Source: Tetradesmus obliquus
Lineage: Eukaryota > Chlorophyta > Chlorophyceae > Sphaeropleales > Scenedesmaceae
Direction of reading: 5' to 3'
DNA: 64,000 nucleotides
NCBI GenBank assembly: GCA_030272155.1
Contig: CP126196.1
Location: 930,001 to 994,000, forward strand
The translations under genes were made by a program, and so were the position numbers. Positions 34,436-46,112 of this stretch are shown in pieces; the stretch's first letter is position 1, and each line of letters starts with the position of its first letter. The notes beneath the pieces are model-generated. The model saw nothing but the letters and a program-made list of their open reading frames with translations. It searched no databases and had not been told where the DNA came from.

Positions 34436-36845
34436 ATATCGGTCAGCAGTACAAAAGATGGAATTTTTAATCAGGGCCATGAAGCCGCCTAGGCCCAGCT
34501 TGCCATCCACTGCACCATACCTGCAGCAGCAGCAGACAGCAGCAAACACAGCAGTGAGCGCCACGCAATGTGGCTGTGTGGCAGCAGCCTGGCCTCCGAC
34601 CACAGCCCAGCTGCAGCTGGAAACCTCCACGCCCAACCGGCCCGTGACAGCGCCAAACACAGCAGTGTGCAGCACAAGCAGCGGCCGCGTCAGTGCCTGC
34701 CACAGATCATTCTCCAGCATATCATGGACCCTCCTCAGCATGCCAACCAGCGCCCAGCACAATCCCACACTCACCTTGTCATGAGGCCCTCCATACATGC
34801 AGCACGCTGCTCGCAGCAACAGCAACAGTGAGTTGGTTGCACAAATTGCTGCTGTGCGGCAACAGCATCGTTGTTCATACCAACCAGCACCAATCACCAA
34901 CACACACACACACAAGCACTCACTTGGCCATGAGGCCCTCCACGTGCTCCAGGGCGCACTTTTCATCAGGCCAGCCCAGTCGCTCCAGTGCAATGCTCAG
35001 CTCATCAGCAGTGAGCTCGCCACTCCTGCAGGACAGCAGGTAAAGCAGTGCATCACGTCAAGAAGCAGCAGCAGCAGCAGCACTTTTCATCAGGCCTGCC
35101 CAGCCGCTCCAGTGCAATGCTCAGCTCATCTGCTGTGAGCTCGCCACTCCTGCAGCAGCAAACGCAGCAGCATATGCAGCAGCATGTGCAGCAGCAGGGA
35201 AAGCAATAGTTGACAACAGCAGCAGCACCACTGGGGCTGTGATGTGGTAGTACCATTCTTACAGCGCTGCAGCAACCGTGCATTTGCAGGCTGACCCCCT
35301 CCCCCCCCACTCTCCAATGTTGTCAACTGCTCATCAGTAGCTGCTTGAAAGTACATAGTCAGCAACTGTGCCAAGGAGCCAAGCAGAACCGCACCTGTCC
35401 CTGTCCACTGCTGCAAATGCCGCCTGGTAGTCTGACAGTTTCTCATCAAGCAGCAACCCATCATTCACCTGCAGCAGCAGCCGGCAGCACCAAAGCAGGC
35501 AGGCATGTGAGCTGCATGTATGTTTGACCAGGTTTGACCGGGTCACATGGCTGATTTCTGCAGGCCCGTCAGCAGCTCACTGTAAAACAGCAGCATTCAA
35601 AGTGCTTCCTGCATAGTTGCTGCACAGATGCATTGCAGGAGCGCACCAAAACTCAGAACCGCAGCAGCTGTAGCGTTTGAACCATGTTACTTTTTCTCAC
35701 CAGCTTTTCAAACTCGTCTGCTGACAGGTCGCCGCTGTTGTCCAGGTCGTAGCGCTGCATCAGGCGGGACACCTCGGCGTCACTCAGCCAGTGCTGCAGC
35801 AAAACAGAGAGCAAATACAGCCAGCACAAAGGTCGTGAAAGGCGCGGTTGCAGTACGTACATGCTGAGTTGATGGTGCGCACAAGCCAATGATGACTCAT
35901 CACAGCACATGCATTGCTCATACCAGGCAATGCAGCCACAACAGCATGCTGAGCAGCCCACAGGAGGTCAGCGGGCTGGCCCTGCTGCTGCAGTAATGCA
36001 GCTAATGCTTTCTACTGTCGGCGGTTGATGCCATGTCAGTTGAGTGCTGCTGCTGTCCTGCAAGCACCTGCTGGCAATGGGAATAGCACTCAAGATTGAA
36101 GCCAGCGTACAGCGCTGCTGAATTCTCCAACTCCTAAGCTTGCCAACCATGTCATCTGTTACCCATTTCACTTTGCAGGAGCACATCCACATGCTAGACA
36201 TGCATGCAGCGGTATCAAATGTGCTGCTGCTGTGCCGCTGTTGTGTCATGCTGCTGTGGCAAGTTGCTGCGACAGCCAGCTGCTTGGTGTCCCACCTGCA
36301 TGAGGGGGCCCTGCAGTGAATCGGAGCAGGCGTTTTCAAGCAGGCTCCGTAGCTCCTGCATGTCAATCCTGCCATTCCTGCAAGCAGCAGCAGTAGCAGT
36401 GGCAAGGCAGGGGACAGCTGGGCAGGACAGCAGTGCAGCACCTGCAGAGACAGCCCTTGCAGCGCTGCTACTGCCTCATAAGAACACATTATACGCCGCA
36501 AATACATGAGATCCAGGCAGGTTGGGCTTATGACTAGCCGTGTCTGAACGGAACTGTCGGACAGCAGCTGCCTGAAAAGTTGGTTGACGGTGTCGGCACA
36601 GCAAACGCCTGGACTGCTGATGCTGCCAGCTCCTCTTACCTGTCTTGATCGGCATCTTCGAAGCGTGTGTGGATCATCACCCTCTTCTGCCGGTCCTGCT
36701 CATCGATTGTTTCGTGAGTTGGCATCCAGGCAGACTTTCTGAAGTGTGGCGGAGGCGCCAGCACGCGGTTGCTGATCATAACGTTTGCTCTGGCCACAGC
36801 TCCATGTGGCGTTGCCACGGACTGGTGCAGGCGCAGGAAGAGCAT
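32060..36845 (-). CDS. Calredoxin-like EF-hand/thioredoxin fusion with a monothiol WCSAS site
   Basis: Nine exons (36845-36640, 36377-36296, 35793-35701, 35468-35395, 35025-34924, 34391-34253, 33668-33519, 33221-33129, 32233-32060) give 370 aa in one frame. Residues 1-45 look like a transit peptide. Three canonical Ca2+-binding EF loops follow: DQDRNGRIDMQE (66-77), DLDNSGDLSADE (112-123) and DRDRSGELTADE (149-160); a fourth near 187-199 (GAVDGKLGLGGF) is degenerate. Residues 233-350 form a thioredoxin-like fold: LLLLMAGTTWCSAS at the active-site position, YPSLDVVMLWGN, then TPAFFLFQAGDLVCHFSGAD with the cis-Pro at 318. Chlamydomonas calredoxin has this order and uses WCGPC to reduce 2-Cys peroxiredoxin under Ca2+ control. 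Here the resolving Cys is Ser274, so dithiol reductase activity is unlikely. Architecture is seen directly; plastid location and Ca2+ sensing are inferred. Confidence 0.85.
32234..32350 (-). repeat. Copy of calredoxin-like last-exon start
   Basis: Acceptor plus coding for VRSTPVFFLFQAGDLVCHFS, then divergence. It lies one repeat upstream (in gene direction) of the full last exon and contains a (CTG)n/CAG acceptor. Confidence 0.75.
32660..33128 (-). repeat. Four extra copies of calredoxin-like exon 8 3' end and donor
   Basis: The exon edge coding for KELFRDQLL followed by GTGAGC recurs near 32668-32700, 32778-32810, 32867-32905 and 32985-33020; the real exon ends at 33129. Confidence 0.8.
33250..33518 (-). 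repeat. Extra copies of calredoxin-like exon 7 3' end carrying the active-site motif
   Basis: A copy at about 33395-33450 encodes MAGITWCAASRAIVQQIK with donor GTGGGC. A more decayed one lies near 33255-33290. In the clear copy the second active-site position is also not cysteine. Confidence 0.75.
33820..34252 (-). repeat. Three extra copies of calredoxin-like exon 6 3' end
   Basis: Copies near 33824-33905, 33968-34010 and 34130-34178 encode variants of LGARPESPTTTRAVIH followed by GTGAGT. The copy nearest 33824 still extends back through DAREVLSHLGARP. Confidence 0.75.
34392..34523 (-). repeat. Copy of calredoxin-like exon 6 start
   Basis: Encodes KYGAVDGKLGLGGFMALI after a CAG acceptor, then diverges. 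A (CTG)n tract at 34394-34432 separates it from the full exon. Confidence 0.75.
35026..35155 (-). repeat. Copy of calredoxin-like exon 5 start
   Basis: Encodes SGELTADELSIALERLGRPD, the end of the third EF loop, after a CTGCAG acceptor; it stops after PDEK. Full exon: 35025-34924. Confidence 0.8.
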
Positions 36846-37250
36846 GTCGACGGACGACTGTACTGTTGCTGTTGAACGTGGTGAAAATAGACAGTAACGC
36901 AATATTCAGGCACCAAATTGTGATGTGAAGACACAATCAGCCATGTCGTTTGGCGTCAAAGCGAACAGACGTGATGCTACCATGCCACCGTTACGTACAG
37001 TTAGGGTTCGGCAGGGATCAAAGCAGCAGACATGATACATCAAAACGATTGAAGTTGAACGTTTTGTAACTCAGTGAAAAACCACGGAGGTCAGCGCGCG
37101 GCTAGAAACAGACGTCAGCGCCTGTACTGCCGGCTGCAACCACTCTGGCACAAGTCAGGTGATCGCTGAAAAACGACTCTCCGCGCATAGGAGCAATCGC
37201 ATGTGACTCATATCCCAGTAAACTGCCTCATGCAAACACGCAGCACGCAC
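36846..37250. promoter_or_regulatory. Intergenic: presumed calredoxin-like promoter and TRAPPC10 3' flank
   Basis: About 400 bp between two minus-strand genes in head-to-tail order, with no (CAG)n tracts and lower complexity bias than the flanking genes. No specific motif is assigned. Confidence 0.4.
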
Positions 37251-40200
37251 TCAGCCGCTGATGTGCATGCACAGCTCCTCCTCCACCCACAGCCCCCCAG
37301 CCACGCCTGCCTCCACCAGCAGCGGCTGGCTGCCACCTAAACCGCGCAGCAGCAACCTTGGCGGCAGCTGCCGCCCTGCCACCTGTGGCACAATAACAAC
37401 CTCCACAGCAGCCAAGGCCCCTCCAGCCCTGCCCAGCCGCACCGTGCCGCTAGCACTGCCGCCACTCCACCAGGGCTTAGCTGCTTCAGACTTACTAGGG
37501 TTCTGGGCGTGCTGCTGCTGCTGCAAAAGGGCTGCCAAGGCATTCGGCCCTTGCAAAGATGAGTGCAGGGGGTCCTGCTGCTGCTGCTGCTGCTGCTGCT
37601 GTGACGGCTCGCCAGCTACAAGCTCATAGCACAGCACCTCATCAAGCCCTTCCCTAGCAGTGCCGCTGCTGCTGCTGCTGCTGTCACCAATAAGCTGCTG
37701 CTGCTGCTGCTGCTGCTTCTGAGGTGTGCCGCTGCCATCATCATGTGGGGATGCTGCTACTGCGGGGCTGCTGCCGAGATCCACGTTGCTAAACCCTGCC
37801 AGGTCAGTGCCGTCAAAAACCCCGCCACCTAGGCGTGACAGCTGCCAGCTAAGCGTCATGGGCTGCCCCACTCTGCCATGGAAAGGCCCCAAAAGTGTGG
37901 CACGCAGGCTGGCAGTGGCAGCAGCAGCAGCACGCGAGGGGAACTCCAGCCAGAACGGCAGCCGTAGGGACATGACCCCGCCACTGCTGCTGCTGCTGCT
38001 GTTAGGACACGCTGCAGCGTCTGCTTCATCTGCTGCTGCTGCTGCTGCTGCACTGTCTGCTGCCGGTGGTGCTGGCAGCTGCTGACCAGTGCTTGGGTCT
38101 GTTATTGTGACCGTGTCTGCTGCTGCTGCTGCTGGCTGTGCTGCTGCTGTTTCAAGGCAGTAGCTGAGCTGCAGCAGGCTGCTGCCATCTGCCTCAAAGC
38201 TGCCAGTCAGCTTGTCACCTGCACGACGGCAGCAGCAGCAGCAGCAGCAGCAGCGGCGGCGGCGGCAGCAGATGAGTGTTCGCTTGAAACAACAAGGCAA
38301 GCAGCACGTGAATATGTCTTGCAGGACGCAACTGCTGTGCCTGCACTGTCACAGCCTGGTTCACTACTGGGCTCCTAGCAGCGGCAGGCGCAACGGAGCA
38401 ATTCATTTTCAGCAATGTGCCAAACAGCACCACTCACTCTCTGCTCAGCCGTCTCTCTATGCAACCCAGCTGCACATCAAACAAATATATCGGCAAAGGA
38501 CACAACATGGCTGGAGCAACACTAGGCCGCATCCCAACCCTATGCTATGTGCAAACTGCATGTAACAGTATGCCAAGCTCACCTTGGTCCTGCACCAGCA
38601 TAAAGCACAGCGCCGCGGAACCGCCCGGCAAAACCCTCATCGGCAAAACCTCACCCAAGCAGGGCCCACCAAACCCTAAACCCCCGCCGCCGCTGCTGCC
38701 GCTGCTGCAGCTGCCGCTGAGCACTAAACCATACTGCGGCCGCAGCGCTGCCTCCAGCAGCAGCAGGCTGCTGCTTGCATCGGGCTCCAGGGATAGTGTG
38801 ATGCTGACTGCTACTGCTCCGCCTGGCAGCTGCAGTGCTGCTGCTGAGATGTTGGCTGGCTGCTGCAGCGGCAGCTGCAGGCTGCAGGAGTGGGAGCGCC
38901 ACACGCCTGCGGCACACAGTACAGGTAGTTGTAACAGCAAGACATGCGGCTGATTGTTGTGCATGCCTCAAAATGAGGAACAGACATTGGCAGCTGGCCA
39001 TACCACCCACAGTTGAAGAATTGCTGATTATGCAAGCAAGACATGCAGAATGAGTGTGCAGCAGGAATGCAAAAAAAGCCAGTAGTAAGCCGCACGATAT
39101 ATGTGCTGAATACTGCCCGCAAGAACCTGGCAAGAGGCACAGCACTCCATGTCACTGTTGGCAACGGCTCCAACGAATTACAACGACCATGGCATCCCAA
39201 TAACCTTCATCCTCCTCACCTGCAGTGTAGTCCAGCTGCAGGGCCAGCTCAGCAGCCACACCCCCTCCCAACTAAACCACACAGCAGCACTAAAACGCTG
39301 CACACCAAGCCGCATATAAAACCGCCCTCACCTGCCGTGTACTCCAGCTGCAGGGCCAGCTCAGCAGCCACACAGCCTCCTAACTAAACCACACAGCAGC
39401 ACTAAAACGCTGCACACCAAGCCGCATATAAAACCGCCCTCACCTGCCGTGTACTCCAGCTGCAGGGCCAGCTCAGCAGCCACACAGCCTCCTAACTAAA
39501 CCACACAGCAGCACTAAAACGCTGCACACCAAGCCGCATATAAAACCGCCCTCACCTGCCGTGTACTCCAGCTGCAGGGCCAGCTCAGCAGCCACACAGC
39601 CTCCTAACTAAACCACACAGCAGCACTAAAACGCTGCACACCAAGCCGCATATAAAACCGCCCTCACCTGCCGTGTACTCCAGCTGCAGGGCCAGCTCAG
39701 CAGCCACACAGCCTCCTAACTAAACCACACAGCAGCACTAAAACGCTGCACACCAAGCCGCATATAAAACCGCCCTCACCTGCCGTGTACTCCAGCTGCA
39801 GGGCCAGCTCAGCAGCCACACAGCCTCCTAACTAAACCACACAGCAGCACTAAAACGCTGCACACCAAGCCTCATATAAAACCGCCCTCACCTGCCGTGT
39901 ACTCCAGCTGCAGGGCCAGCTCAGCAGCCACACAGCCTCCTAACTAAACCACACAGCAGCACTAAAACGCTGCACACGAAGCTGCATATCGAGCCCTCCT
40001 CACCTGCAGTGTACTCCAGCTGCAGCGCCAGCTCAGCAGCAACGTCAGTGGGCCTGCTGGCCAGCAGCAGACACGGCTCAGGCTCAACTTTGGGCATAGC
40101 AGCAGCAGCAGCAGCAGCAGCGGGGAGTCCTGCAGGCGGCGGGCCCACCACAGATCCTGCAAGCGAGGCTGTCCTGCCCATTGCTGCTGCTGCTGTAGTA

Positions 40201-40298
40201 AATGTGAGGCTGGCGCTGCTGCTGCGGCCTGCAGCAGCTAACGGAGTGCCTGCTGTTGCAGAAGAAAGGCGGCTGAGGGGCAGAGCTGGTGTAGGTGG

Positions 40299-40333
<35 letters not shown>

Positions 40334-42230
40334 GTGGCGGCAGCGGTGCTGGTTGTGCTGCTACTTTGACTGTGGCTGGCGGTGCTGGTGGGCTGCCGAC
40401 AAGCACCTGCAGCCGGCAAGGTGAGAGGCACATCAGCAGGCAGTACAGTCGCAGCACTCAGGGCAAAGCAGTCTGCTGAAACGGGGAAGGCGCACATCCC
40501 CTTGCGTACGACTTGCGCAAAGAATATGCAGCTTCACCCAGCAATGTTCCGCAACCTGTGTGTGCACTTGAAAGCATAGTATGTCTACTTGCCTGCATAT
40601 GTGCACAGTGCAGATCCTACGCAGATTGTATGCTAGCTGCACCCTTGTCAACCAGCCTACCTGCATCCACACCAGTAACGGCCCACACAGCCCAGCAGCA
40701 GCAGCAGCAGCAGCGCTGCCACCATCAGCATCACCCGAGCCAGCAAACGCTGACAGGTCCACACATCCGCGGCTCACAGGCAACCAGCGGCCATGCGGCG
40801 CTGCTGCTGCTGCCGCTACACCCTGCTGCTGCTGCTGCAGGGGCGTCACATACACCCAGTTCCCGAATTGCTGCTGCTGCTGCTGCTGCTGGGCAATGCT
40901 GCCTGCACTGGCACCAGGGATGCCAGAGATGCTGCGGCCAAGCAGCGGCAGCAGTTGCTGCTGCTGCTGCTGCTGCTCTGCTACCCCACTGCTGTCCCCA
41001 CTCAGGCCGCCGCCCAAAACGCCAATTCGCTGGCCGGCTAAGACCCCAGGCGCTACAGCTGTCGCGAGGCTCAGCAGCTGACTAGGCTGGATGTACAGCC
41101 TGGGCCGCCGCAGTATAACATCATGCAGTGGCTGTAGCAGTACACCCAGCCAGGCAGTACAACCTGCAGGAAGGCAGCTGTTAGGCAGTACAGGTGTCAG
41201 CTGCACACGCGGAGATGGCGCTACAACCCTCGCCACCACAACTTCACTCGCAACAGATCCGCTGCTGCTGACGCCACCGATCTGTACTGCCTCGATGCCT
41301 GATGTACTGCCTTCGAGCTGCGGTACAGTTGTCAGGTCAGCAGGCGGTACACTGGACGATGCTGGCATCTGTACTGCTTGCTGCTGCTGCTGCTGCCGAC
41401 ATGCTGCTGCCAGCAGCGACAGTGAGCTTGCAGGAGGCATGCCAATTAGCAGCTCCCCGCTAGACCCTAGCAAGGCCCTAAGCTGCTTTAGGCAGTACAA
41501 ACCCTCCCTTATAGGTGCCAGCTGGAACACTAGCCGATTCAAGCCAGGCAGCAGCAGCAGCGAGCCATCTGGCAACAGCTGGCTGCTGCTACTGCTGCTG
41601 CTTGCTGCTGCTGTGGCTGCGGCAGCAGCACCCGCTGGACCTGCAAAGCCACTGCTGCTGCTGCTGCTGCTGCTGGGGTCTCCTGCTGCGCCTGGTGTGT
41701 ATGCTGCAAGCAGCTTACTGGTCAGTAGCTCCTCACCCTCCTGCCACCTCACAACTGCTGCTGCTGAGGGCCTTGGGGAGTCCACCCCAAGAGGCACTGC
41801 ACTAAACCCACCCTTACTGCCTAGCCCAAACTGCTGCTGCTGCTGCTTGTCGAACCCAGCTACCTGCTGCAGCGGCGACGACGGCTGCTGCTGCTGTCCA
41901 AAGCCTGTTTGTAACAGCCCCAGCCCAGCTGACGTGCCACCAGAGATGCTGGGGCCGCCGCTGCTGCTGACCCATGCTGCCTTATGCAGCTGCACCAGAG
42001 ACAGTACCAGCCGCCGCAGCAGCACAGGCCCAGGCAGACGGCTAACCACATCCACTGCGAGCGACAAGCTGTCACCAACAGCTAGCAGCGCAGCCCCACC
42101 CTTTGGGACTGCTGCCGCAGCTTCTGCTGCTGCATTTGCACTGCCAGATGTGCTGCTGCTGCTGCTGCTTGCAGGAGGTCGCCGAGCTGGCGGTGACAGC
42201 ACTGGCACCAGCACCTGCTGCTGCTGCTGC

Positions 42231-42269
<39 letters not shown>

Positions 42270-45200
42270 ATCTGCCCATCAGACACCCGCTGCCACCTTT
42301 CGCTGCCAGAAAAGTGGCTGTAGCTGCCGGGTGCAGGCCGCAACTGTACCGCCGACAGGCTCGCCAGCTGCAGTACATACGGCTGTAGCGCCAGATCAGC
42401 ACAAGGGTTAGGGTTAGGGTTTAACCCCGCACCAGCCGGCCCTAAACCCCAGCCCGCCGCGCTTGCAGGAACCGCGCCCACAGCGAACAGAAGCTCCTCA
42501 AATGCCGCCTGGCGGTCTGCTGCTGCTGCCGCACCGGCCGGCAGCGCAAGCAGCGACAGCGCCTCATACGGCAGCAGCGGCTGACCTGCGAGCCGCTGCA
42601 CTGCTAACAACTTTGGCAGTAGCTGCCCCTGCAGCAGCTGCCAGCCTTCTGCCGCAAAAATCTGCCGCATGCGGTCTAATAGTGCTGCTGCTGTGTCCAG
42701 CTGGCCCCGCTGTAGGGCTAGGACTGCCACATCTGCGTAGATGAGCGCGCTGCTGCGCAGGCGGCCGGCGCGTGCGTAGCACCAGGCGGCGCGGCGGCTC
42801 AGCGCCAGCAGCAGCTCCTACAGAACAGCGCACAGGAAGTTAGTTGAGAACAGATCTTTCACCTTCAACGCCATTTGAGATGTGAGCGGCCGGCGCGTGC
42901 GTAGCACCAGGCAGCGCGGCGGCTGAGGGCCAGCAGCAGCTCCTGCAAATACCATTAGGGAATAAAGGTGCATGTGAGATGTCGGATCAACTTGTTGAAA
43001 GAGTTGCGTTAAGTGTGCCACGAACAGCACTGCAGCTGTGCAGTGCAGCTGCTTGAGCAGCAGATATACAATGACTTACATACAGCGCTGTGCTGCAGGC
43101 AGTCGGCAAGCAAATGAGCACGCACATATGAAAAGACCTCACAACAGCCGCACACAGCAGCACCCGCACCTCGAAGCAGGCTGGGCTGCGCAGGGCCAGC
43201 TGCAGCCTCCACTCGACCAACCAGTCAGGCACAACAATCCACAAAATGGTACAGGCAGTCAATCAGGCAAGTACACTACACACGAAAGAGCGGAATTTAA
43301 GCACAACACCGCACGAGCGAAGCAAGCTGGGCTGCGCAGTCAATCAGGCACACAAAGTTGGTTGGTATCCAAAATCCGACCACAAAAACGCAAATTGAGC
43401 AACCGCAAAACCTCAGCGCCCTCACCTCAAAGCATGCTGGGCTGCGCAGGGCCAGCTGCAGCCTCCATTCGCCCACCCAGCCAGGCACGCCAGCAGCGGC
43501 TGACGCAGCAGCAGCAGCAGGCAGCGACGGCTGCTGCTGTGCTGCGCCCCTGCTGCTGCTGCCACCATTAGGTGCCTGCAACACCAGACAACGGCAGCAG
43601 CAACACGGTTCATGGTCGGACTGCACGCATACAGAACATTGAGGTAGCGTGGCACACTCGCCAGCGATGTTGCAGAGAGCAGCGGCACAGCTGCAGCACC
43701 AGCACACAACGCCACCATGGTGCTCGATACACAAGGAACGCAGTGCGGCACCTAAGGCAAACTTGGCTCCCCCATCACAGCAGCTACTAGCTGCAAGGCC
43801 AATCGCCAGTCTGTGGTATCATCTGCAGATGTGTGAGACTCGTAATCCCGGATGCAAAGCAGCAGTGCAGGAGGACACTTCTTATAAATCATGCAGCGTG
43901 CTATGCAGCCTGGCAGTTGGCACCAGCCGCCACCCACCTGCAGCGCAGCGATGGCGCCAGGGTCCACTAAACCCTCCAGCCGCCGGGGGCTTAAACCGCC
44001 ATTTGTGCTTAAACCCCCCGGCCTGACCAAACCCCCAAAACCGCCACCTGCCGCGCCAGAAGTGCCGGCACCACCAGCAGCAGGCAGCGCACTTGCGCTG
44101 CGGACGTGTGTGGCGACCTTTGGGGGTGGTGGGCCTAAACTCAAGGCAGGTGTGTCACTAAGCCCTAAACCTGAGGCTGCTGACAGGGACGCTGCACTGG
44201 GGTTTATGCCTGCTGGTGCGGTGCGGGCGGAGTCGAGCACAATACCAGCCTGCAAGCAGCATGATAAAGGTTTGTTTTACCTAACTGTGGTGGATGAACT
44301 GATAGAGATCAAGGGATGAGGCAGCAAATGCTGCTGTGAAGCACGCTGTGAACGTCTGCTACGCATCACATAACTGGCACAACGTGCTCGGCACTCCTGA
44401 TTACGCGTGCAGATGCACGTACGAGTGCTCCCTGCCCCAGCTGCGGCATCCCCGCCTGCTCATTGACATGCACTGCTGACTGCGCTTCTGGCAGCATGCA
44501 ATAAAAGGCCGCCTCTCCTATCTACTCTGCTCACCCGGCCAGCAGCAGCACTGCTGCCACTGTCTCCATCAGCAGCAGGTGGCCCCACCCTTGCTGTTGC
44601 GGCGTCACCGCTGCTCTCTGTGTCTGCATCACCACCACCAGCAACAGCAGCAGCAGCAGCAGCAGCGCCACCTGGTGCAGCGCCACCCTCCGAGGTACGG
44701 ATGTTGATGGTGGCCAGACTTGAAAATGACTCCGCACGGCTCATCTCCCCACCCCCACCAACACCTGCATCCTCTTCCGCTGCTGCTGCTGCTGTATCGT
44801 CCCCGCTGACCTTACTCAACCTGCTTTGCTGCTGCTGCTGCTGCTGCTGGCCAGCTGCTGTGCCCCCGCTGCTGCTGCCAGCAGCGCCCGCTGCACTGCT
44901 GCTGTTGCTGCTGCTGCCGCCACGCCACATCCTATCAAGCACACCGCCACCACCACCACCAGCAACAGCAGCAGCAGCAGTGGGGCTGTTGCCTGCTGTG
45001 CTTGCTGCGCTGCTGCTGTTGGCGATGCTAGTGAAGCTGTTGAGGTAAGGCGTGCTCTGGGAGTCTGCCCGGCCCAATGCAGCAGCCAGCGGGTCCTGCA
45101 GGCACACAGACGAAAGGGTTGCAAATGTTTAAGGGCCGTGTTGCAAGACCGGAAACGAGGAAGATGGCAACGGTGTGATAGCGTCCTGCATGCATGAAGC

Positions 45201-46051
45201 ATGAAGAAAAACAGCTGTTGTGTTGGTGTAGGGCGGCCGTGCACTCGGGGCACACTGCAGCAGCAAGCGGGTCCTGCAGGCATTGCGCAGCAGAGGGGCT
45301 GCACTACAATTGAGAGTCTGCACGCCGCAAGCCACAGCACCAATACACACAAGCAGCCGCATCCGCAACATTATACACAGGAAAGGCAGATCCTCCCACC
45401 TGCTCCAGCGCCAGCTTTCAAACCCTCAGATCGAATCTGTTGAAGTTGCAAGAAAAGGAAAAAGGCACAACCGCTCACCTGCTCCAGGGCCAGCTTGGGC
45501 GTATGCACCTCATATGTCAACGGGCCGCCACTGCCATCAGCATACTTGTTGATCATCTGGCTGAAGCCACACAGCGGCGTCAGCAGCAGCTCCTGCAGCT
45601 GAGCCACCATGCGGGGACCCAGCCCACCAGATGCAGCAGCCTCCCGCAGCAGCTCCACACCAGCCGCCAAGTTGTTGTTATTAACGTTGTTATAACTGCT
45701 GCTGCTGCTGCCGGCGGCGGCTGCAGCGCCCAGGGGGGACGGCCGCTCCCTTTCTTTGTCGCCCTTGCTGTCCGATCGCTTCTTGGCAGTACTGCCTACT
45801 GTACTGCCCGTTGTACTGCCTGTACTACCAGCAGTTGTACTGCCTTTCTGTACTGCCGCCGTACTGCCCGATCCTGCTGCTGCTGGCGCAAAGGCGGCCC
45901 TGCCGAGTTGCAGGATGCTGGCGCTGCCTGCTGCTGCTGCTGCTGCCGCCTCTGGCAGCCTCAGCGCTGAGCCCAGCCGCAGCAGCTCTCCCCTGGCCAG
46001 GTGGTACAGGTGGCCCAGCAGGCAGCAGTACAGGCGGTCCAGCAGCTCCCT

Positions 46052-46112
<61 letters not shown>

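Noticed and set aside
40513-42323. Plus-strand frames of up to 410 codons opposite TRAPPC10's largest exon
   Set aside because: The minus strand holds a 719-codon exon with TRS130 similarity and correct phases; the plus frames are poly-Cys/Leu/Ala mirror images of its repeats.
42400-42430. True interstitial telomere or chromosome end
   Set aside because: Only three short repeat units, they lie in frame within a TRAPPC10 exon, and coding continues on both sides.
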